A stretch of 64,000 nt of DNA, from positions 45,396 through 109,395 of the forward strand of contig JAJYJH010000005.1 in the NCBI GenBank assembly GCA_021789695.1. The letters are read 5' to 3'. Position numbers and translations under genes: made by a program. The DNA comes from a bacterium (GTDB lineage Bacteria > Elusimicrobiota > Elusimicrobia > Elusimicrobiales > UBA9959). Below, piece after piece: positions 43,618 through 51,678 of the stretch. Every line of letters starts with the position of its first letter. Position 1 is the stretch's first letter. The notes below the pieces were generated by a model. It was not told the origin of the DNA and did no database searches. It saw only the letters and a list, made by a program, of their open reading frames with translations.

Positions 43618-43832
43618 GGACAGATACCTGTTTTTCTCAATTCAGAAACGCTTTTTTATCGTTATACCCTATCTTGAAAACGCGCGCCGGTAAGGAAGTC
43701 CTGTCCCCGCGACCCTCGCTATCCCAGGCATATTTTTGCCCCATAAGCCCCGTCTGATCCCCACCTATAACATAGCGGGGGCACCCGACAAACGCGTGTC
43801 GGATCCAGGATAAAAAACAGGCGTCTATCCCT
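43616..43832. mobile_element. MITE-like element with 20-bp terminal inverted repeats
   Basis: The 217-bp segment begins AGGGACAGATACCTGTTTTT (43616-43635) and ends with AAAAACAGGCGTCTATCCCT (43813-43832), whose complement AGGGATAGACGCCTGTTTTT matches at 17 of 20 positions. No open frame is inside. It is AT-richer than its surroundings. An internal hairpin CCGACA-AACGCG-TGTCGG lies at 43785-43802. Ends reading GGGACAGACACC with a T-run are familiar to me from REP-associated Y1-transposase elements, so this may be a non-autonomous or decayed copy. The left end overlaps the YgiQ stop and the right end lies 4 bp from the RNase D stop, so it may also end both transcripts. Confidence 0.6.
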
Positions 43833-43836
43833 GTTT

Positions 43837-44970
43837 TCAGTGGTGTTTTCTGAGGAAGGCGAGAAGGTCGGGGCCGTAGAGGGAGGCTTTCTCGGCGCCG
43901 ACGCCGCGGATGGCCTGCAAATCGGCTACGGAGCGGATCTGGGCCATCGCCACGCGCTCCAGGACGTCGTTGCCGAGAATGGCCTCGGGCAGCATATTGC
44001 GGCGGGCGGCGGTCTCCTTGCGCCAGAGTTTTAGGCTTCTGAACCTGGCTTTAACCGTCTCGAAATAGGCCCGCTTCTCGCGGGATATCTCGCGGCGCGG
44101 CACGTGGTACTCCGGGGCCTTAAGCCCCTTCTGCAGCGCCTCGCGTATCCACGGCCCGTGATGGGAGAGCACGTAGGCGCTGACGCCCTTGAAGATGGAC
44201 AGGTTATTGAACCCCTCGCGCGGGGCCACGGACAGGCGCAGCATCAGGTCCTCGCTGATGACCTTGAACGGCGGCGTATCCTTCTTTATCGCCGCCACCT
44301 CGCGCGCGATGTACAGCTCCCGCAGCACTGCCAGGCCGCGCCCGTTGAGCTGCCTCGCCCCTTTAAGCGTCAGAAAACCGCTCTCGTCGAAGCGCATAGG
44401 GGAGGGCTCGATTCTGCAGATCTGGGCGAACTGCCCCATCGCCTCCTCCAGCCGCCCCTTCTTCTCCAGCGCCTCGCCCAGCAGGTCGCGCAGTTTCTTC
44501 AGGTAGACCGTATCGCCACTGGCGTAGTCCAGCATTTCCCTGGTGAGCGGCCGGCGCCCCCAGTCGGCCTTCTGATACTTCTTGTTGAGCTCCACGCCGA
44601 AAAATTCCTTCACCATGCTGTCCAGACCGCACTTGATTATGCCCAGATATTTGGCCGCCACCATCACGTCGAAGATATTTACGAAGGTGCATTTAACCGC
44701 GGCTTTCAGCACCCTTATATCCGAGTCCGCGGAGTGGAATATCTTCTCCACCGCAGGGTCGGCGAAGACGGGGAGCAGAGGTTTTATATCCACAGCCAGT
44801 GTGTCGACCACGGCGTTAATATGCTCGCTGGAAAGCTGCAGCAGGCAGAACTTTTCCTTGTAGGCGTAGAGGCTGTTTGATTCCGTGTCAATCGAGATAT
44901 ACTTATGAGCCGCCAGCCTGGCGCAGAGCTCGTCGAAATCTTTCTGGCTGTCGATGAAGGAATAACTCAT
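43837..44970 (-). CDS. rnd: ribonuclease D
   Basis: 377 residues from the ATG at 44970. DEDDy exonuclease motifs: Asp/Glu in YISIDTESNSLYAY, Asp in HSADSDIRVLK, and Tyr/Asp in LDYASGDTVYLKKL. An HRDC domain closes the protein (AIRGVGAEKASLYG), and a second helical region lies between them. RNase D trims the 3' ends of tRNA precursors and other small stable RNAs. The start is chosen over an upstream ATG at 45102 because the extension is unlike the family. A TTGCCT-18-TATCAT promoter ends 9 nt before it. The gene is divergent from the RluE-type gene 109 bp away, whose promoter has the same pattern. Confidence 0.92.
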   Translation of the reverse strand: MSYSFIDSQKDFDELCARLAAHKYISIDTESNSLYAYKEKFCLLQLSSEHINAVVDTLAVDIKPLLPVFADPAVEKIFHSADSDIRVLKAAVKCTFVNIFDVMVAAKYLGIIKCGLDSMVKEFFGVELNKKYQKADWGRRPLTREMLDYASGDTVYLKKLRDLLGEALEKKGRLEEAMGQFAQICRIEPSPMRFDESGFLTLKGARQLNGRGLAVLRELYIAREVAAIKKDTPPFKVISEDLMLRLSVAPREGFNNLSIFKGVSAYVLSHHGPWIREALQKGLKAPEYHVPRREISREKRAYFETVKARFRSLKLWRKETAARRNMLPEAILGNDVLERVAMAQIRSVADLQAIRGVGAEKASLYGPDLLAFLRKHH

Positions 44971-44979
44971 TACCTTATA

Positions 44980-45009
44980 ATGATAGCAACTGGCGGATAC
45001 GCAAGGCAA
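44980..45009 (-). promoter_or_regulatory. promoter of rnd
   Basis: TTGCCT (45009-45004), 18 nt, TATCAT (44985-44980) with extended TG, then 9 nt to the ATG. The leader would be ~2-3 nt. Confidence 0.6.
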
Positions 45010-45041
45010 CGAGCAAGGCACGCCGGACGCGAGGCGGCGTG

Positions 45042-45071
45042 TTGCTTTTCCCGGCCCTCCGTTGCTATCAT
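45042..45071 (+). promoter_or_regulatory. promoter of the RluE-type gene, leaderless
   Basis: TTGCTT (45042-45047), 18 nt, TATCAT (45066-45071) with extended TG, then 8 nt to the ATG at 45080. The 45-bp span between this and the rnd promoter includes only their -35 regions. Confidence 0.6.
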
Positions 45072-45079
45072 CTCTGCAG

Positions 45080-45646
45080 ATGCCGACCATTATCTTCAAC
45101 AAGCCTTACGGCGTGCTCTCGCAGTTCACCCCGGAGCACGGGCATCCCTCTCTGGCCGGCTTCGGCCTGCCCGCCGGGGTCTACCCGGCTGGCCGCCTGG
45201 ACCGGGACAGCGAGGGCCTGCTGCTGCTCACTTCGAACGGCGCGCTGCAGGCGATGGTGGCCGATCCGCGCCACAAGACGGCCAAGGTCTACTGGGCCCA
45301 GGTAGAGCGGGAGGTAACGGAGGAGGCGCTGGCCAGGCTGAGGGCCGGGATAGAGCTAGCAGACGGTCCCGCGCTGCCATGCGGCGCCAGGCCCCTGCCG
45401 GACCCGGCCCTGCCGCCCAGGGACCCGCCGGTGCGTTTCCGCAAAACGGTCTCCACGTCGTGGGCGGAGATCACCCTTAAGGAAGGGCGCAACAGGCAGG
45501 TCCGCCGCATGCTGGCCGCCGTCGGCTTCCCCGTGCTGAGGCTGATACGCCGCGCCATAGGCCCGCTGACCCTCGAGGGCCTGCCGCCAGGCAGCTGGAG
45601 GGAACTTACGCCGCGCGAACTCCGCGCGCTTGGAGGAAGAACATGA
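45080..45646 (+). CDS. RsuA/RluE-type pseudouridine synthase
   Basis: 188 residues. No S4 domain, as in E. coli RluE. The start PTIIFNKPYGVLSQF, the catalytic motif YPAGRLDRDSEGLLLLTSNG (Asp41), and TLKEGRNRQVRRMLAAVGFPVLRLIR are typical. RluE modifies U2457 of 23S rRNA in E. coli; the same target is plausible. The ATG at 45080 is chosen over one at 45062 by the family start and the promoter position. It is coupled to the dehydrogenase gene downstream by a 4-bp overlap. Confidence 0.92.
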   Translation: MPTIIFNKPYGVLSQFTPEHGHPSLAGFGLPAGVYPAGRLDRDSEGLLLLTSNGALQAMVADPRHKTAKVYWAQVEREVTEEALARLRAGIELADGPALPCGARPLPDPALPPRDPPVRFRKTVSTSWAEITLKEGRNRQVRRMLAAVGFPVLRLIRRAIGPLTLEGLPPGSWRELTPRELRALGGRT

Positions 45647-46542
45647 GCGTACCGCCGAGGATAGGTTTCATCGGGCTTGGAATAATGGGCAGGGCCATGG
45701 CCCTGAACCTTGTTAAGTCCGGGTTCCAGGTCTCCGTCTACAACCGCACCAGGGAGCGCACCGCGGAATTCGCGGACCTGGGCTGCGAGGTCGCCTCCAC
45801 GCCGAAAGCGCTGGCCAGTATGTGCGACACCATCATAACGATGGTTTCAGACCCGGCCGCGATGAGGGCCGTCATAGACGGCCCCGAGGGGGCCGCGGCG
45901 GCGTTCTCCGGCGGCAGCACGCTGATAAACATGAGCACTCTCTCCCCGGACTACACCGTGGAGCTGTCAAAAAAGTGCTTTGCCGCCGGCGTCGCGTTCC
46001 TGGACTGCCCGGTCTCCGGCTCCAAGGGGGCTGCCGAGTCCGGCCAGCTGGTAATACTGGCCGGCGGCGGGGCCGAGGCGCTGGAAAGAGCGTCCCCGGT
46101 ACTCAGGGCAATGGGCAGGGAGATAGTCCACGCCGGCCCTGTCCCCTCCGGCACCGCCCTGAAGCTCTGCATAAACCTGATAGTGGCGCAGTTGACCACC
46201 GCCCTGGCCGAATCCGCAGCGCTGGCGCAGGCACAGGGGATAGATCCCGGGCTAATCTTCCGCGCTCTCGCGCTGAATCCGGCCCTAAACTGCGGTTACT
46301 TCGCGCTCAAGAAGGACAATATCCTGAAGCGGGAATACCCGCCGGCCTTTCCCCTCCGGCACATGCTCAAGGACGCGCGCTTCATGCTGCAGGCGGCCGG
46401 CAAGAAAAGGCTCGAACTGCCCGTTACCGCGGCCGCCGAGCGCCTGATGACCAGGGCCTTGGACAGCGGCTACGGCGCCAAAGACCTCAGCGTCGTGCTA
46501 GACAACCTCACCGAGCCTCTCAGGGAGAAAGAAAATGCGTAA
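45643..46542 (+). CDS. beta-hydroxyacid dehydrogenase (HIBADH/GLYR1-like)
   Basis: 299 residues. Rossmann motif IGFIGLGIMGRAMALNLVKSG at the N-terminus; VSVYNRTRERTAEF suggests NADPH preference because of the Arg after Asn. DCPVSGSKGAAESGQLVILAGG is the substrate-binding signature, and GTALKLCINLIVAQLTTALAES carries the catalytic Lys. LKDARFMLQAAG and GYGAKDLSVV follow. The family reduces succinic semialdehyde, glyoxylate, tartronate semialdehyde or similar; the exact substrate is not determinable. It overlaps the RluE-type gene and the tiny membrane protein gene. Confidence 0.9.
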   Translation: MSVPPRIGFIGLGIMGRAMALNLVKSGFQVSVYNRTRERTAEFADLGCEVASTPKALASMCDTIITMVSDPAAMRAVIDGPEGAAAAFSGGSTLINMSTLSPDYTVELSKKCFAAGVAFLDCPVSGSKGAAESGQLVILAGGGAEALERASPVLRAMGREIVHAGPVPSGTALKLCINLIVAQLTTALAESAALAQAQGIDPGLIFRALALNPALNCGYFALKKDNILKREYPPAFPLRHMLKDARFMLQAAGKKRLELPVTAAAERLMTRALDSGYGAKDLSVVLDNLTEPLREKENA

Positions 46543-46687
46543 ACTCTTCGCTTCCATATTCCCCGGCTACTGGGAGTTCATGCACAAGCGGCCGCTTACC
46601 AGCGTCTTCGTCTCCCTGGCCCTGGCCGCCGCCTGCGCGGGCGTAGTCTACTTGGTGCTTGCGCAGTACCGGTCCTACGCCCGCTGA
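46535..46687 (+). CDS. 50-residue single-pass membrane protein
   Basis: A small frame that begins 8 bp inside the end of the dehydrogenase gene, with GGGAG ~10 nt upstream. Residues 1-20 are basic and aromatic (MRKLFASIFPGYWEFMHKRP), followed by one hydrophobic helix (~22-42, TSVFVSLALAAACAGVVYLVL) and AQYRSYAR. This is a plausible N-in, C-out anchor. Unknown family. The ribosome site and its place at the end of an operon support it; its length makes it less certain. Confidence 0.55.
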   Translation: MRKLFASIFPGYWEFMHKRPLTSVFVSLALAAACAGVVYLVLAQYRSYAR

Positions 46688-46724
46688 AGGCCGCAGGCGG
46701 CGCTTGCGCAGGTCCATAGTTTTA

Positions 46725-46733
46725 TGCTAAGTT
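46725..46733 (+). promoter_or_regulatory. extended -10 promoter of the iron-regulator operon
   Basis: TGCTAAGTT in an AT-rich island within GC-rich DNA; start near 46740 gives a ~28-nt leader. An alternative weaker -10 (TATGCT, 46752-46757) lies closer to the ATG. Confidence 0.45.
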
Positions 46734-46748
46734 ATAAGAAGCTAACTT
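46729..46748. promoter_or_regulatory. putative metalloregulator operator
   Basis: AAGTTA, 8 nt, TAACTT: a perfect 6-bp inverted repeat overlapping the -10 and the predicted start. A further copy of the half-site, GCTAACTT, repeats at 46760-46767 immediately before the regulator's ATG. The arrangement fits autorepression by a DtxR-family protein. Confidence 0.5.
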
Positions 46749-46767
46749 TGTTATGCTTCGCTAACTT

Positions 46768-47208
46768 ATGACGCGCGACCTTTCCCCCAGCCTGGAAGAC
46801 TACCTCGAGGCGATATACGCCGTCAGCCGCGAGACCGGTTTTGCCAGGGCCAGCGTCGTCAGCCGCCGGCTGAAGGTCTCCAAACCCTCGGTCAGTTCCG
46901 CCGTAAAGGCGCTCGCCGCGCGCGGCCTTCTTGGGCAGGAGCGCTACGGAGGGATACGCCTTTCCCCCTCCGGGGAGAAGCTCGGCGCAGATATCTCCTC
47001 CCGGCATTCCACGCTGAAGGACTTCTTTACTTCGGTCCTGCATATGCTCCCGGAGGCCGCCGAGCGCGACGCCTGCCGGGCGGAACACGCCCTGAGCCGG
47101 AACGCCCTGTCGCGCATAAGCGCCCTGGCCGCCTTCCTTAAATCCCCGGCCGGCCGCAAGGTGCTTTCCTCGGCCGGCCTCGTGCCGCGCTCCGGGAAGG
47201 AGAAATGA
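46768..47208 (+). CDS. DtxR/MntR-family metal-dependent regulator
   Basis: 146 residues. N-terminal winged helix: LSPSLEDYLEAIYAVSRETG, ASVVSRRLKVSKPSVSSAVKALAARGLL, GIRLSPSGEKLG. A dimerisation/metal domain follows with the DtxR-type acidic-His pattern (RHSTLKDFFTSVLHMLPEAAERDACRAEHALSRNALSRI). No SH3-like third domain, as in MntR. It probably senses Fe(II) or Mn(II) and represses itself and the downstream FeoAB. The stop overlaps the feoB start by 4 bp. A putative operator lies upstream. Confidence 0.9.
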   Translation: MTRDLSPSLEDYLEAIYAVSRETGFARASVVSRRLKVSKPSVSSAVKALAARGLLGQERYGGIRLSPSGEKLGADISSRHSTLKDFFTSVLHMLPEAAERDACRAEHALSRNALSRISALAAFLKSPAGRKVLSSAGLVPRSGKEK

Positions 47209-49172
47209 AACCCTCACCTCAGGTTACGCTGCTTTCGATGCGCGACGACGAAATCGGCTATATAGCCGAGATCTCCGGCGGCCCCGACTTCCATAACAAG
47301 CTCAAGGCCATGGGCCTCTACCCGGGGCGGCACATCGCCAAGCGCTCCCCGGAAAGTTCGCGGGGCCCAGTGGTGGTAGAGGTGATGGGCACCCGCGTCG
47401 CCCTGGGACGCGGCATGGCCGCGAAGGTGCTCGTCAAGGTCCGCTCCCGCCGCATCCTGCTGGCAGGCAACCCCAACGTCGGCAAGAGCGTGGTCTTTTC
47501 GCGCCTGACCGGACTCGAGGTGGTCTCATCCAACTATCCCGGCACCACCGTCAGCTACACGGCGGGCCAGACGGTACTGGCCGGGGAGCGGTTTTCCGTG
47601 GTGGACGTGCCCGGCGCCTACAGCCATGCCCCCACGAACAAGGCGGAGGAGGTTGCCCGGGACATCCTCGCTGGCGAGGAGAAGGCCCTTGTACTCAACG
47701 TTGTGGACGCCACCAACCTGGAGCGCAACCTTTTCTACACGCTAGAGCTGGCGGCCTTGGGCGCCCCGCTGGTCATACTGCTCAACAAGTGGGACATAGC
47801 CCGCCGGCGCGGCGTGGACATAGATCCGGGCGCCCTTCAGCTCCGTCTCGGTATACGGGTGGTGCCGTTCGTGGCCACCACCGGAGAAGGGCTTTCCGGA
47901 CTAAAGGCCGCCGTGGAGGACCTCAACGCGGGACGCCTCCCCCCTCCGGAGCCGGTGCCGGCCAACCCCGACGAGAAATGGAAGCTCATCGGCCGCATCT
48001 CGGCCGAATGCCAGCGCATAACGCACAGGCACGCCACGTTCCTGGACAAACTGGAGGAGATCACCTCGCGCCCCTCCACAGGCCTGCCCTTCGCCGCGGC
48101 GGTGATGCTGACGGTCTTCCTATCCATACGTTTCGTCGGGGAGACGCTGATCAGCCGCGTGCTGGACCCGCTGTTCCTGCGCGCCTGGATGCCGTTCCTG
48201 CGCGAGGCCTTCGTCACCCTGCCCGACGGCGGTTTTTTGAAGACACTGCTGCTGGGCACCACCGCCGCGCCGCTGGCCTCCTTCGGCCTGCTGACCACGG
48301 GCCTCTACATCCCTTTCGTCACGGTGCTGCCCTACATTGTCTCCTTCTACGCGGCCCTCGGCCTGCTAGAGGACATCGGCTACCTGCCGCGCCTTGCCGT
48401 CCTGCTCGACGGAGCGATGCACCGCCTAGGCCTGCACGGCTACGGCACCATCCCGCTGATGCTGGGCCTGGGCTGCAAGGTCCCCGCCATATTGGCCACG
48501 CGCGTACTGGAAACGCCGCGCGAGCGTGTAATAGCAGCGGCCCTGACGCTGGGGCTGGCGCCGTGCATGCCGCAGACGGCCATGATCCTCAGCCTGCTGG
48601 CGCCATACCCGCTAAAGTACACGATCGCGGCCTTCGCGGCCATTGCCGCGTCCGGTCTGGCCAGTTCCGCCCTGCTGGCCCGCCTGCTCAAGGGCGAGAC
48701 CCCGGAGTTGTTCCTGGAGATACCGCCCTATCAGCTTCCGTCGGGCCGCATGCTGTGGCGCAAACTCTATTTCCGGGTCAAGGATTTCCTGCTGGAGGCC
48801 GTGCCGATGATAGTGCTGGGAGTGCTGGTCATCGCGCTTATGGACATGGGAGGGATCCTGCGGGACCTGTCCGCTTTTTTCAGACCGGCCGTAACCGGCC
48901 TGCTGGGCCTGCCGGCGCAAACCGTCTCCGTTATGACGCTGGGGTTCCTGCGCAAGGACGTGTCCATAGCCATGCTTGCACCGTTCGCGCTGCCGCCGGC
49001 CTCCATCGTGGTGGCCAGCGTGTTCCTGAGCCTCTACCTGCCCTGCCTGGCCACCTTTTTGGTCACGGTGCGCGAGCTGGGTCCGCGGGACTCCGCCAAG
49101 GTCTTCGCGCTAAATTTCTCGGCAGCGCTGCTGTTCTCCTCGCTTTTGAAGCTGCTATTAAAATTCATATGA
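47205..49172 (+). CDS. feoB: ferrous iron transporter FeoAB fusion
   Basis: 655 residues. Residues ~1-80 are a FeoA/SH3-like domain (LLSMRDDEIGYIAEISGG, KAMGLYPGRHI, VALGRGMAAKVLV). The FeoB G domain follows: G1 GNPNVGKS, G2 SNYPGTTV, G3 DVPG, G4 NKWD. The membrane part has two gate repeats (IVLGVLVIALMDMG, LRKDVSIAML) and YLPRLAVLLDGAMHR. It takes up Fe(II) across the inner membrane. FeoA as an N-terminal fusion removes the need for a separate feoA gene. Controlled by the DtxR-type regulator upstream, with which it is translationally coupled; the MFS gene follows after 29 bp. Confidence 0.95.
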   Translation: MKPSPQVTLLSMRDDEIGYIAEISGGPDFHNKLKAMGLYPGRHIAKRSPESSRGPVVVEVMGTRVALGRGMAAKVLVKVRSRRILLAGNPNVGKSVVFSRLTGLEVVSSNYPGTTVSYTAGQTVLAGERFSVVDVPGAYSHAPTNKAEEVARDILAGEEKALVLNVVDATNLERNLFYTLELAALGAPLVILLNKWDIARRRGVDIDPGALQLRLGIRVVPFVATTGEGLSGLKAAVEDLNAGRLPPPEPVPANPDEKWKLIGRISAECQRITHRHATFLDKLEEITSRPSTGLPFAAAVMLTVFLSIRFVGETLISRVLDPLFLRAWMPFLREAFVTLPDGGFLKTLLLGTTAAPLASFGLLTTGLYIPFVTVLPYIVSFYAALGLLEDIGYLPRLAVLLDGAMHRLGLHGYGTIPLMLGLGCKVPAILATRVLETPRERVIAAALTLGLAPCMPQTAMILSLLAPYPLKYTIAAFAAIAASGLASSALLARLLKGETPELFLEIPPYQLPSGRMLWRKLYFRVKDFLLEAVPMIVLGVLVIALMDMGGILRDLSAFFRPAVTGLLGLPAQTVSVMTLGFLRKDVSIAMLAPFALPPASIVVASVFLSLYLPCLATFLVTVRELGPRDSAKVFALNFSAALLFSSLLKLLLKFI

Positions 49173-49201
49173 TTATCCCGGCGCTGCCATAAGAACGACC
49201 A

Positions 49202-50395
49202 ATGAGCTTCATTAAGGACATGAAAAGCGGGCTTACCCGCAACGTGGTCTATCTCGGACTGGTCAGCGGTTTCACCGACATCTCCAGCGAGATGCTCTAC
49301 CCGATAGTCCCCGTCTTCCTTACGTCGGTACTCGGCGCCCCGATGGAGGTGGTAGGCCTCATAGAGGGCGTCGCCGAAGCAACGGCGAGCTTCGTAAAGA
49401 TACTGGGCGGCCGCCTTGCGGACCGCTACGGCGGGCGCAAGCCCCTGGTCGTGGGCGGCTATTCCCTCTCGGCCATATCAAAGCCCATACTCGCCCTGGC
49501 CGGCACCTGGCACTTCGTTCTGTTCTCCCGCTTCATAGACCGCGTGGGCAAGGGCCTGCGAACCTCCCCGCGCGACGCGCTGATAGCCGATTCCGCCGAC
49601 AAGGAGCACTGGGGGAAGGCCTTCGGCTTCCACCGCGCGATGGACACCCTGGGCGCGTCCCTCGGCCCGCTCTCCGCGCTGGGCCTCATCTACCTGCTCG
49701 GCGCCGATAGACCTCACTACCGTTTCGTCTTCATGGCGGCCTTCCTGCCGGCCCTGCTCGGCGTGGCGGTGCTGGCCTTCTTCGTCAGGGAGATAGCGCG
49801 TCCGGGGCCAGCCGGAGTTGCGAAGCCGGAAAGCGCCCCGATGAGCAGGGACTTCAGGACGTTCACCGTCCTGTACTCTATCTTCGCGCTGGGCAACTCC
49901 AGCGACGTCTTCCTTATAATGAAGGCCAAGAGCGTCGGCTTCACGCTGGCGCACGTCATTCTGGCCTACACCGTCTACAACCTGGTCTACGCGCTGCTGG
50001 CCTCCCCGGCCGGCTGGCTCTCCGACAAGTTCGGCAAGGTGAAGACGATGGGCTTCGGCTTTGCGGTCTTCGCCGCGGTCTACGTCGGGTTCGCGCTGAC
50101 CGACCGGACCTGGGCGATCTGGCTGCTGTTCGCGCTTTACGGTTTCTACGCGGCCTTCAACGAGGGCATCTCAAAGGCCGTGATAGCCCATCTCAGCGAC
50201 GGCGGCAACAGGGCCTCCGCCATGGGCTATTTCCAGGGGACCATGGGCTTCATGACCTTCGCGGCCAGCGTACTGGCCGGCTGGCTGTGGGACAAGGTCT
50301 CCCCGTCCGCGCCTTTCGCGCTCGGCGCCGTCTGCGCCGTGCTCTCTGGCGCGGTCCTCACCGTCTGGGCAGGCCGCAGGAAACTGGCCTTTTAA
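49202..50395 (+). CDS. MFS transporter
   Basis: 397 residues, 12 hydrophobic segments. VSGFTDISSEMLYPIVPVFLTSVLGAP is characteristic of a subgroup of MFS proteins described as putative efflux carriers. Motif A variants are GGRLADRYGGRKPLV and PAGWLSDKFGKVKTMG, and GKGLRTSPRDALIADS lies in the loop after helix 4. Substrate unknown. No strong Shine-Dalgarno site. It lies 29 bp after feoB and 2 bp before the next gene, so it may be iron-regulated. Confidence 0.85.
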   Translation: MSFIKDMKSGLTRNVVYLGLVSGFTDISSEMLYPIVPVFLTSVLGAPMEVVGLIEGVAEATASFVKILGGRLADRYGGRKPLVVGGYSLSAISKPILALAGTWHFVLFSRFIDRVGKGLRTSPRDALIADSADKEHWGKAFGFHRAMDTLGASLGPLSALGLIYLLGADRPHYRFVFMAAFLPALLGVAVLAFFVREIARPGPAGVAKPESAPMSRDFRTFTVLYSIFALGNSSDVFLIMKAKSVGFTLAHVILAYTVYNLVYALLASPAGWLSDKFGKVKTMGFGFAVFAAVYVGFALTDRTWAIWLLFALYGFYAAFNEGISKAVIAHLSDGGNRASAMGYFQGTMGFMTFAASVLAGWLWDKVSPSAPFALGAVCAVLSGAVLTVWAGRRKLAF

Positions 50396-50397
50396 TC

Positions 50398-51678
50398 ATG
50401 AAAAACCTTCTCTCCGAAGTGTTAAAGCACGAAGTCTATCCCGCCATGGGCTGCACCGAGCCCGTGGCGGTCGCCTTCGCCGCGGCCACCGCGGCCGGAC
50501 TGCTCTCCGGAAGGACGACCTCCGTGCTGGTGCGCACCGACCCGGGCACTTACAAGAACGGACTGGCCGTGGCCCTGCCCAATACGCGCGGCAGAAAAGG
50601 CAACCTCCTCGCGGCCGCCATAGGCGCCGTGGTCCGCAAGCCGGAACTAGGAACAGAGATCTTCCGCGGCCTCCCGGCCGCGGAACTGCGCGAGGCCTCC
50701 GCCCTGGTGAAGAGCGGGCGAGCGCGCATACAGGTGGATTATTCGCGCCGGGGGATTTATATCTTCGCAGAGGTCAAGGCGGGCCGCGACAAGGCGCTCT
50801 GCGTGGTGGAGGGCGGCCATACTCGCGTAGCCCTGCTGCGCCGCAACGGCAACGTCATAGCCAGGACCGGCGGCGCCAGGAAGAACAGAAAACTTCCCTA
50901 CAAGGAAGCCCTGCGCAGGGCTTCTTTCGGCGATCTGTTCCGCGCGGCGGAAAAAGCCACCCCGGCCCAGCTGGCATATATCAGGAAAGGCGTAGAGATG
51001 AACCTCGCGGCCGCCGCCGAGGGACTTAAGCTCCGGAAGGTCGGCTACTATATGCAGGATCTTATAAAGAAGGGCTACCTCAAGCGCGACCTCGTCTCCA
51101 ACGCCAAGCTCACGGCGGCGGCTGCCACCGACGCCAGGATGGCGGGAGTCCCGGTGCCGGTCATGTCCAGCGGAGAATCCGGCAACCAGGGAGTGGTTGC
51201 GGTGCTGGTGCCGTGGCTGGTGGGCAAGGCAGTGGGCGTACCGGAGAAACGTATACTCAAGAGCATAGCGCTCTCGCATCTCGTAAATTCCTACATCAAG
51301 GTCTTCACCGGGGAGTTGGCCCCCATCTGCGGCTGCGCCGTGGCGGCCGGCGTAGGCGCTTCCGTCGCGATGCTCTGGCAGCGCTCCGGGGCGGACAAGA
51401 GAAAGGCCTCGCTGGCCGTCAACACCGTCATAAGCGACATAGGCGGCATGCTTTGCGACGGGGCCAAGAGCGGCTGCGCGCTGAAGGTCGCCTCCTCGGC
51501 CGACTCCGCCGTACGCGCTGCCTGGATGGCCGTCAACGGCGAGGGCATCACCGAAGAGGAGGGCTTCGTCGGGGCCTCCGCGGAGGAAACCATTCGCAAT
51601 ATCTCCCGCATCTCGAGCCTGGGTATGGACAAGGTGGACCGCATCATACTGGACATCATGTCCGCCAAGGGAAGATGA
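50398..51678 (+). CDS. UPF0597/CyuA-like Fe-S L-cysteine desulfidase or L-serine deaminase family
   Basis: 426 residues from the ATG at 50398. The N-terminal cluster motif is MGCTEPVAVAFAAA (Cys19); a later CGCAVAAGVGAS and a C-terminal CDGAKSGCALKVASSA supply the remaining cysteines of the expected 4Fe-4S cluster, and SGESGNQGVVAVLVPW is the family's middle motif. Members such as YhaM/CyuA degrade L-cysteine to pyruvate, ammonia and sulfide; others may act on serine. Two bp after the MFS gene and coupled by ATGA to the next. Iron need fits its position behind feoB. Confidence 0.88.
   Translation: MKNLLSEVLKHEVYPAMGCTEPVAVAFAAATAAGLLSGRTTSVLVRTDPGTYKNGLAVALPNTRGRKGNLLAAAIGAVVRKPELGTEIFRGLPAAELREASALVKSGRARIQVDYSRRGIYIFAEVKAGRDKALCVVEGGHTRVALLRRNGNVIARTGGARKNRKLPYKEALRRASFGDLFRAAEKATPAQLAYIRKGVEMNLAAAAEGLKLRKVGYYMQDLIKKGYLKRDLVSNAKLTAAAATDARMAGVPVPVMSSGESGNQGVVAVLVPWLVGKAVGVPEKRILKSIALSHLVNSYIKVFTGELAPICGCAVAAGVGASVAMLWQRSGADKRKASLAVNTVISDIGGMLCDGAKSGCALKVASSADSAVRAAWMAVNGEGITEEEGFVGASAEETIRNISRISSLGMDKVDRIILDIMSAKGR

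Noticed and set aside
43785..43802. Hairpin as a stand-alone terminator of rnd or YgiQ
   Set aside because: No T-run on either side; it is inside the MITE-like element and is described there.
44971..45102. N-terminal extension of rnd
   Set aside because: Includes Cys-rich, non-family residues and reads through the rnd promoter.
46752..46757. TATGCT as the main -10 of the iron regulator
   Set aside because: TGCTAAGTT upstream is the better extended -10 and is overlapped by the inverted repeat; kept only as an alternative.
47789..49192. 467-codon frame in another phase of feoB
   Set aside because: Proline/arginine-rich shadow; the in-phase frame has the full G motifs and membrane helices.
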